In this document: positions 57,531 to 64,000 of the stretch, piece by piece
Position numbering within the stretch: the first letter of the stretch is position 1
Layout of the letters: each line of letters starts with the position of its first letter
NCBI RefSeq assembly: GCF_963576675.1
Contig: NC_088915.1
Span: 35,245,501 to 35,309,500, forward strand
DNA: 64,000 bases
Direction: 5' to 3'
Source of the DNA: Euphorbia lathyris
Lineage: Eukaryota > Streptophyta > Magnoliopsida > Malpighiales > Euphorbiaceae
The notes under the pieces: generated by a model
What the model was told of the DNA's origin: nothing
Database searches by the model: none
What the model saw: the letters and a program-made list of their open reading frames with translations, nothing else
Translations under genes and position numbers: made by a program

Positions 57531-58436
57531 CACATCCTTGCTCCCACAACCCACGTCTCTCAGCTAGTTCCTTCGTGCGATGAGTTCCTTGTCCGTTTCT
57601 TCATTCTTTTCTAACTCACCACGTTTCCTGTATTCGTGCTTCTACATAATTGGTTTGTGGGGCGTTTTACCATTTTTCCCTTAAACTCTTGCCTTGTTGT
57701 GGTTTTGGTCAATCTGCTCCGTTTCTCGTGATTAGTTCTCGCTAGGCCATGTTTTCAGGCTCTTTCTCTGCTTGCACCTTTTTACGTTTATCCTTCCCCA
57801 ATTAGTTCCAGCGTAATTATGGGGGAAACACATAGTTATTCCCAAGTTAAAGTAAATAATCTCTATTCCACCAATTGTGAAATACAAGTTTCATGGAATA
57901 GTTATTCCATTGAAAATAATGAACCAAATGGTTGGAATAAAGATTCTATGGGAATAACTATTCTATTCCTACTATATTCCATAAACCAAACGAGCTCTGA
58001 CAGTTACGCAATCTCGGACTCATTTAATTCATGAACATCATCGCCTATTTAAATATACAAATTAAATAATAAACAAATAAATCATAAACTTAACAAAACA
58101 CACATTACCTAACTAACTTAATATATACAAATCTAACAAAATTATCCACAAATTTAAAAATAAAAAATAAACACTTAAAATTCTAATTAACATAATTTTA
58201 CATGTAATACATAGAATCTAATATCCCTAAAACTCTAACCAATAATCTATTACACATCCCTATAAATTCATAATTAATCGGTAAATTACAGTCACTGAAC
58301 TTTACTTATTTTTACTGTAAGATCACTAAACTTCAAAACTTCAAAACATAACATAAAAATCATTCAATTTTATATATTATAAAGAAATTTCCTTAAGAGT
58401 TATGTCAATATTTGGACCAATTGACGTGCAAAGGAG
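57531..58436. other. Intergenic with a possible unnamed repeat
   Basis: 57800-58010 is rich in GGAATA/TATTCC words (GGAATAACTATTC, GAATAGTTATTCC) and ends CCATAAACCAAACGAGC, like the end of a known type of plant MITE. A partner end was not identified. 58030-58436 is AT-rich and gene-free. Confidence 0.35.
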
Positions 58437-58444
58437 ATCTTACC

Positions 58445-59140
58445 TAGGGCTGTAAATGAACAGAGCCGCTCATGAGCGGCTCGGTGATCGGCTCGATAAA
58501 AGCTCGGCTCGATTTGTAAACGAGCCACTCGTGAACACGATTTACTGACTCGATTTGTAAACAAGCCGCTCGTGAAAACGATTTACTGGCTCGGTTCGTA
58601 AACGAGCCAAGCTTGAGCAGGCCAAAGCTCGGCTCGAAAGCTCGCGAGCAGGCTCGATTAGAACATTTATGAACAAATTTTAGTTTTGTAGAAAACTATA
58701 TAATTTTGTGTTAGTTCACAAATATCTAAACTTAATATTATTTCATTTGCTATTAGATGAGTTCGTTCACAAACATAATAAATGAGTAATAGACGAACTA
58801 TTTGTAAGCATCTTGTTTATTTATTCACGAACTTTGCTTGTGAGCTTGTTTATGTACACAGTTAAAGAGTTATTTGCGAGCAAACTTCACAAATATAATT
58901 AACAATTTACTCACAAACAATCCATGGTTAGATAATTTTCTTAATGAACCAAGTCCAAAAGATGATTTTGGGCTCGAAACAAGCTCGAAGCTCGGCTCAA
59001 GCTCGTTGAGCAAGCCAAAGCTCCGCTCGGGCTCAGCTCGTTAATTTTATAGCAAGCTCGGCTCGGGCTCGAGCTCGTTAATTTTATAGCGGGCCGAACT
59101 TGAACAGGTCAAAGCTCGGCTCGGCTCGATTACAGCCCTA
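58445..59140. mobile_element. hAT MITE (696 bp)
   Basis: Ends TAGGGCTGTAA and TTACAGCCCTA are perfect 11-bp inverted repeats; the 8-bp duplication ATCTTACC lies on both sides (58437-58444, 59141-59148). The interior is dense with GAGCCGCTC, GGCTCG and GCTCGGCTCG words near both ends. No transposase. Confidence 0.95.
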
Positions 59141-59148
59141 ATCTTACC

Positions 59149-59737
59149 TGCTATAGTAGTCCTTAAATCGACTTAAGAACTAAAGGAGGAATTGTAATAT
59201 ATTATATTCGTCACACCGGATTAAGCTTCTTTGGATTTACTTCAATACTAGACCAATTGGCCTACTGGCTAACTTCCTTTATACACCTTTCAGGAGGATA
59301 TTTTCTCATTCTCGAGGTAAAACATAAGAAAATCTATTCTCCCACTAATAAATAAAAGCAAGAAAATCTACTCCCATCCTGCATCGAAAGAAACTTCTTA
59401 TTCTACAATCCCTTTGTAATGTTCAATTAAAAGAACCATTTGCATATTAGAAAATACCCAAATGTACACAGTTTTTCATTATAGGAGATGGTATAAAATC
59501 ATATCCAATCTCAACTCTCCAAAAAGATAAAAGTCTAACTCTCAATTTAATCCAACTAATTGAACATTTCTGATTGCATTGCATTGCATTGCTTTGAGTT
59601 CATCTGACAGAGGATGTTATGAATAAGGCATCAAGTAAATTGACCACTGAGCTTTCAACCACATCCAACTTTCAAACTAATGGTATAAACCAAACATTGA
59701 TATCAGGCTAACGGCCCTTCAATTAAAGACAAATGAA
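59149..59737 (-). other. mS34 3' flank
   Basis: No gene; holds the probable 3' UTR of the minus-strand mS34 gene. The short repeat GCATTGCATTGCATTGC lies at 59576-59592. Confidence 0.4.
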
Positions 59738-62083
59738 TCAAGCTGCCTGAGTTTCAGATTTTTGTGCAGTTTCGGTTGAGTTTGATGAACTCAGCTTGCT
59801 TCCCGACAACTTTGATAAGCTTGGTATGTATTTCCAGCAACGCTTATGAACTCCACTTATCTTCTTGGGTGCATCTGCTGCTGGCAATCCTGCACCAAAA
59901 CTTAATATGGTCAGCTTTGCCTGCGGCATGAAAATAACATAAATGGAACAAGACATTGACAACTTGCACTCCAATCCATTTAAAGAGGAAGCTGCCACTG
60001 ATTTTTTTTTTTTTTTTTTTTTTTATATTTGCGCAATTGCGCTTACATTAAATAACAAAGAAAAGTCCCCACACCACCCTATGTGATTTGAACCCATGAC
60101 CTCCTCCGTAATAGGTAAGCTCTCAACCACTAGGCTAAGAGCTTAACATAAATGGAACAAGACATTGACAACTTCCACTCCAATCCATTTAAAGAGGATG
60201 CCACGGATCATCAGTGGCATACAGATGAAAAAACATGGCTAAATTAGCAATGTTTTCCCACAAAAGGACACTAAAAAACGTACAGAATATGATAAAATAA
60301 TCCCAACCAAAGAGTAAAAAGATCTCCACATAATTTTGAATTGTAATAAAGTGAAGTGCCTCTTCAATTCATGCTAATTTCTCCATAAAATGGCATAGCT
60401 AACATATCTTTGATTCCTAAAGAGGTAGAATAGGCTAGATGCATTTATTCTCAATTAACCTTATTTAAATTCTGTAGAGGCCTAAAAAGTGAAATCCTTA
60501 AACATTGTATAACTGCTCCCTGTGCTTTCACACACACACCCAGAATTTCCAGACTACAACGGATTGGATCCTAACTACATTAGCTCCTAGTTATCATAAT
60601 AATAGAAGGGAAGCCATTCATATGATTGAAAAGAGATGCATCTTAGAAGAGTTTCCTTTAACCTGACACTGCCTCAACATAATTATTTTTAGTGTTTATA
60701 TTTGGCATCACATTCGCAGCAATCTATTCAGGACTTAATTACCATTAGACACTACCAATACATGACTACAGAATTGCAAACCAGGCCAGAAGCTGCTCTG
60801 TCAATTTATTTATGAATCTTTGCAACACAACAATTTCATGATTACCAGACATAAGACGCTACTTGTGTTTTTTTCTCTAGCAGAGTATGATAGAACTAAA
60901 CGCTTTGCAATCCAATCAGACAGTTCATAGAAAATGTATGCCTCAGAGCATTACTTACAACCTAACAGCATGCTTGGATATTCATAATCTGACCAAAACT
61001 GGCTGTTTTAAGCTCAGTTTCTTAGTTTCTTCTGGTATTCGAATTTAAGCAAACTAGAAATATCAATCTATTTCATGTTCAGAATTGCGGAAAGAATTTA
61101 GCTATTATATGCACCCATTATATATTAATTGGTAACAGTTTCAATATCAATAACAGGCAATATCAAGTAAACAATTAAAATTCAATACACTAAGCAAAAA
61201 TCCAAGTATGTTCAATCTTCCATGAAGTTTAAAATGTAATTGCTAACAAAGTGAAACCTTCATAGAATAGATGAAGCATGGAAAAAGAATCCATCTAGAG
61301 TTGTAGCTTCTCACATCTTCCACATATTGCTCAGTGGACTCTTAGTTGCTATCAAGGTAAGATCAGTTATTCCCATATTTCACAAATGCAGAACATTAAT
61401 AGGCAAGAAATATTGATCACTTTGTATTAAGTTTCTCCAATTATAACTTCATCACATAACAAACATGCTCGTAACAGATTCCAGTTAATACTGACCTTCC
61501 TTGTGAGCAATCCCCCAGGCTTTCCCGTGCCTACCATCCTGCAAGAAATAAACCACATTAATCCCTGTTCTGAAATTAAAATATACATATAAACTCCATT
61601 CTTCCCTACAACCCGACTACATCGTTTTTCTATATTAAGATTCATCCCTAAACCCTAAATTCAATCAGTCAAGTAAGACTAAACAGCAAAGAACAGGAAA
61701 CTGAAAAATAGAAAAACATACACCCTATCACATCAACATATACACACAATGATGTCCACCAGTTCTCATTTCAAGCAAAAGGAACGATATTTTAGGGAAA
61801 GAGAAGGAAAGACCTTGTAGAGATTAATTTTGGTGATCTCATAAGATACACCTTTCCAATGAGATTTAGCCATATGATAACCGATTCCCCAATTGGGTAA
61901 AAACTGGGCGACTTCGAAGAGGTTCTTCTTCTTTTTCTTCGGTTTCTTGGAAGCCGAAGAATTTGGAGTGGCATTTGCAGAGGAAGAAGATGTGCTAAAG
62001 CTTTTGAGGAAGTTAAAAGATAACCTGAATAAGCTTAGGTTTTGATTAGTAGCTGATGCTCTGGTTACGAGACTTGTCGCCAT
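59738..62083 (-). CDS. Mitochondrial small-subunit ribosomal protein mS34
   Basis: Three minus-strand exons: 61814-62083, 61496-61538 and 59738-59889; 465 nt joined, 154 aa. I chose the start MATSLVTR (62083) over an in-frame ATG seven codons upstream because it gives a normal mitochondrial presequence: no acidic residues, Arg/Ser-rich, followed by a lysine run (KKPKKKKK). The conserved core reads LFEVAQFLPNWGIGYHMAKSHW, then SYEITKINLYKDGRHGKAWG and PAADAPKKISGVHKRCWKYIP, the pattern of plant mS34 (28S-S34 type) proteins. It would be imported into mitochondria and built into the small ribosomal subunit. The last 25 residues are Ser/Thr-rich. Intron 1 starts with the weak donor GTCTTT. Intron 2 (1.6 kb) contains a SINE. 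Confidence 0.85.
59935..60210. repeat. ~65-bp direct duplication flanking a SINE
   Basis: 59935-60001 and 60144-60210 both read TAACATAAATGGAACAAGAC and on for about 65 bp, with one substitution near position 31 and a 3-bp indel toward the end. They abut the SINE on both sides, so they look like its target-site duplication, but far longer than the usual 7-20 bp. Confidence 0.85.
60002..60143 (-). mobile_element. tRNA-derived SINE in mS34 intron 2
   Basis: On the minus strand it begins with a tRNA-like head: A box TTAGCCTAGTGGTTGAG and B box GGTTCAAATC. The body contains GTAAGCGCAATTGCGC, and the element ends in a 23-base A-run (60024 to 60002). It has the same orientation as the host gene. 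A 5'-truncated relative is at 42771-42855. Confidence 0.88.
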
Positions 62084-62330
62084 TATCGAATCTGTTAAGC
62101 TCACTATCTTTTTCGAAATGGGGTTTCTGTTTTTTCAGCGACTGCGAGGTGCGGGCGAGGTGGAGGAAGGAGAAGTTCAATAGGTTTTTGGTTATTTGTA
62201 GAATGACCTCGATATATTTTTTTATTCATATTTTGGCCCTCTAACTAGATTTATTTTACAAAAATCGACAAATTTATTTAAAATTTGAACTTAAAACATT
62301 ACAAAGTCATCGAGTTCTTGAACTGGGGTG
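62084..62330 (-). promoter_or_regulatory. mS34 upstream region
   Basis: Holds the probable promoter and 5' UTR of mS34 and the gap to the LTR. No recognisable core element beyond AT-rich sequence. Confidence 0.3.
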
Positions 62331-62636
62331 TTGTTCCGGTCGCCGGTCCTGCATCGGGGTGGCCCATGTGTACACTCCGATGTTAAAGTTGGTAGAAGTA
62401 TGATAGGGGCGTTTCGTCCCTATCTTTTAGAGTGATTTACAGTTTAATTTTAGATGAAATAAATAAGTTTAATTGCAAAAATAGAATGTTTTAATAAAAT
62501 AACGAAATAAAAATAAATTCTGTACTTTCGGTTAATTTTTCTTATTTTTTATTAATTTAGAAAATAAAACGTCAAGTTAACTCGGCTCTCGAGAATTGTA
62601 TTCCAGGTACGAGCAAGGAGCAAAAAATCCTCCAAC

Positions 62637-63110
62637 ATACGCGGGGCGTATCACCCTCCACGCGGGGCGTGGAACACATTGTCAGAAATAATTGCTCAAT
62701 CCGCAGGCACCACGTGGAACTTACCCACTGCCACGCGGGGCGTCCTACCTTCTACACGGAGCGTATGAGCAATGATAAGCAATAATGTCTCAATCATGAA
62801 TGTCAGACTGCAAGATCTTCTAAGTCAACTGACAATACGCGGGGCGTACAACCAGACACGCGGGGCGTGTATGGGAAGTTCTTCAGTCCAAAAATCCAGA
62901 GACTTATTTACGCGAGGCGTGCTTCAGCTACGCATGGCGTAAAAAACCCAATTCAAGCAATAAAATCTCAAAAACTCAACCACGCGAGGCGCACCCCAGT
63001 CTACGCGGGGCGTGGTTGAGACAACAAGATCTGGATTTGGTCCACATGCAGGAGATTTCTGACGGAATGGGCAAATACGCGGGGCGTACGCCACCATACG
63101 CGAGGCGTAT
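62637..63110. repeat. Array of twelve ACGC-NNN-GCGT palindromes in six pairs
   Basis: Sites (about): 62637-62651, 62658-62672, 62732-62743, 62753-62765 (degenerate), 62836-62848, 62856-62870, 62910-62920, 62929-62941, 62981-62992, 63003-63013, 63076-63088, 63096-63110. The core is ACGCGGGGCGT, with variants in the central three bases (GGG, GAG, ATG). Flanks differ (AT/AT, CC/GG, AC/GT) but are usually mutually complementary, giving up to 6-bp arms. Centres within each pair are 20-22 bp apart. A CCACGTGG G-box palindrome lies at 62710-62717. Function unknown. Confidence 0.92.
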
Positions 63111-63187
63111 CATGGGAAATCTGCAGAAAATCATGTTCCTCCATGCTTGTATCTTGTAAAATTACAATTCTACCCCTAGTTTGATGT

Positions 63188-63197
63188 GTATAAATAG
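63188..63197 (+). promoter_or_regulatory. TATA box downstream of the palindrome array
   Basis: TATAAATAGG, a strong plant TATA match, 78 bp after the last palindrome and in the only T/A-balanced stretch between the GC-rich array and the downstream leader-like region. Supports promoter function of the array. Confidence 0.6.
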
Positions 63198-64000
63198 GAG
63201 TGACTAGCACTCATTTAAAAAAAAAAAGCTTTTGACGTACAACTCTTTGTATAAATTGAGCTCTTGTTATATAGTTTGAGATTTTATTTTACATAGCAAA
63301 ACTCTATCACCTTTAGAGCTTGTTCGTTGATTCCGGCATCCCGTCAAAGCTCCATTCCATCTCCGTTCACCAAGCTCGAAAGCTCCACCTCCAAGTCCTA
63401 AGAGACGGCCTTGAGTCCGGTTAGCTAGTTCCGATGATGGATTCTTCCCTTTTCACTTGCTAATTAGCTTGTACTCTTCCTATGTACTAGGCTTGGTTGT
63501 ATTTCATATTTACATTCTCCATATTTATAATTTATGATTCATAATCTCTTTTTCTATATATGTGTTGATGTTTGTTACTTGTTTTGATACTCGTAATTGT
63601 TTATTGTGTAGGAGAACGCGATTTCCGACGCCATTCGGGCTATCTTTAGGGATTCGTATAGGTGTTGCCTTACCGAAAGTGACGCTCCGGAAACCGTAGG
63701 AATTGACAAGCCACGGAACTTACGGGCCCTAATTTTTGATCCCAAGCATTAGACACGCCTTGACTAGGAACCACGTAGTCTAAGTACTTCACGGGTCGGT
63801 CACACTACACATAGTCGTCATTGCAAGAGTAAATCATTAACCGTATATATATTGGGAGTCATTGTTTGTCATATTTATAACTTATCGCCATCCGTATCAT
63901 TTCGTAGAGTTTTTGTTATATAAATTTGTCTCACCGTAGTTAGGAGTAGTTTGTAGTTGTTCCTCGAATCAACTCAAAGTATTCACCGCTTAGATAACGT

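Larger units (their letters stand above)
62331..64000 (+). mobile_element. Probable LTR of a long retrotransposon, running off the window
   Basis: A putative start TGTTGTTCCGG (62331) precedes a region with GC-rich repeated palindromes (62637-63110), a TATA box (TATAAATAGG, 63188-63197), an A-run, and then a moderately GC-rich transcribed-looking stretch without an ORF. This is the layout U3-TATA-R/U5. Neither the primer-binding site nor coding region lies in the window, so the family (Ty3/gypsy most likely, by LTR size) and even LTR identity are inferred. Confidence 0.45.

Noticed and set aside
57819..58034. 71-codon frame at 57819
   Set aside because: It is a translation of a GGAATA/TATTCC-rich repeat, not a gene.
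59738..59998. Single-exon reading of 59738-59998 starting MAASSLNG
   Set aside because: Its first part is intron and target-duplication sequence; the acceptor at 59890-59891 joins in frame to exon 2 and yields the conserved mS34 core.
62637..63110. CRISPR-like array
   Set aside because: Repeats are short palindromes in unequal pairs with non-unique spacing logic, in a plant nuclear LTR; no cas genes.

Overview
The window is nuclear DNA from a flowering plant, most likely a eudicot. The genes have several short exons with GT-AG introns, intergenic DNA is AT-rich, and the repeats are plant types: Ty1/copia (including Sirevirus-like), Ty3/gypsy, plant L1 LINEs with an RNase H tail, an Au-type SINE, Helitron, and Tourist, hAT and Mutator MITEs. 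The species cannot be named from the sequence alone.

Six host genes are supported by splice models that close in frame: a brassinosteroid-signalling kinase BSK (4683-7922, +, 10 exons, 487 aa), the mitochondrial import chaperone TIM10 (18506-19259, -, 5 exons, 85 aa), RNA polymerase I/III subunit RPAC2/AC19 (31632-33242, +, 3 coding exons, 107 aa), a membrane-anchored RING-CH ubiquitin ligase (35447-37620, -, 2 exons, 174 aa), a PAR1-family secreted protein (48742-49400, -, 3 exons, 166 aa) and mitochondrial ribosomal protein mS34 (59738-62083, -, 3 exons, 154 aa). They are unrelated housekeeping or signalling genes with no operon-like logic.

The rest is mostly transposable elements, several nested so that insertion order can be read. 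1-3770: decayed Ty3/gypsy element of the Tat type. 8118-12718: Tourist-like MITE split by a 4 kb L1 LINE with a 17-bp target duplication. 13515-18085: second L1 with repeated 5' leader, intact ORF1 and an ORF2 lacking much of its endonuclease and reverse-transcriptase core. 20726-29898: Ty1/copia element with non-canonical TA...TA LTR ends, whose gag region is replaced by the 3' part of a Sirevirus-like element (long envelope-like ORF, repeated polypurine tracts, one LTR rich in inverted repeats). 33.5-44.4 kb: a run of MITEs. 44.4-48.5 kb: copia 3' remnant containing a reverse-oriented Sirevirus-like solo LTR, itself containing a hAT MITE. 50.9-57.5 kb: Au-like SINE, then a decayed antisense LINE split by a 3.3 kb Helitron. 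58.4-59.1 kb: hAT MITE. 60.0-60.2 kb: tRNA-derived SINE inside an mS34 intron, flanked by an unusually long duplication.

The most unusual structure is at 62637-63110, in the upstream part of a probable LTR that runs off the window. Twelve short palindromes (core ACGC-NNN-GCGT) occur as six pairs, centres about 21 bp apart within each pair, ending 75-80 bp before a TATA box. Flanking bases vary but in most sites stay complementary. No CRISPR, operon or bacterial feature is present, and none would be expected.
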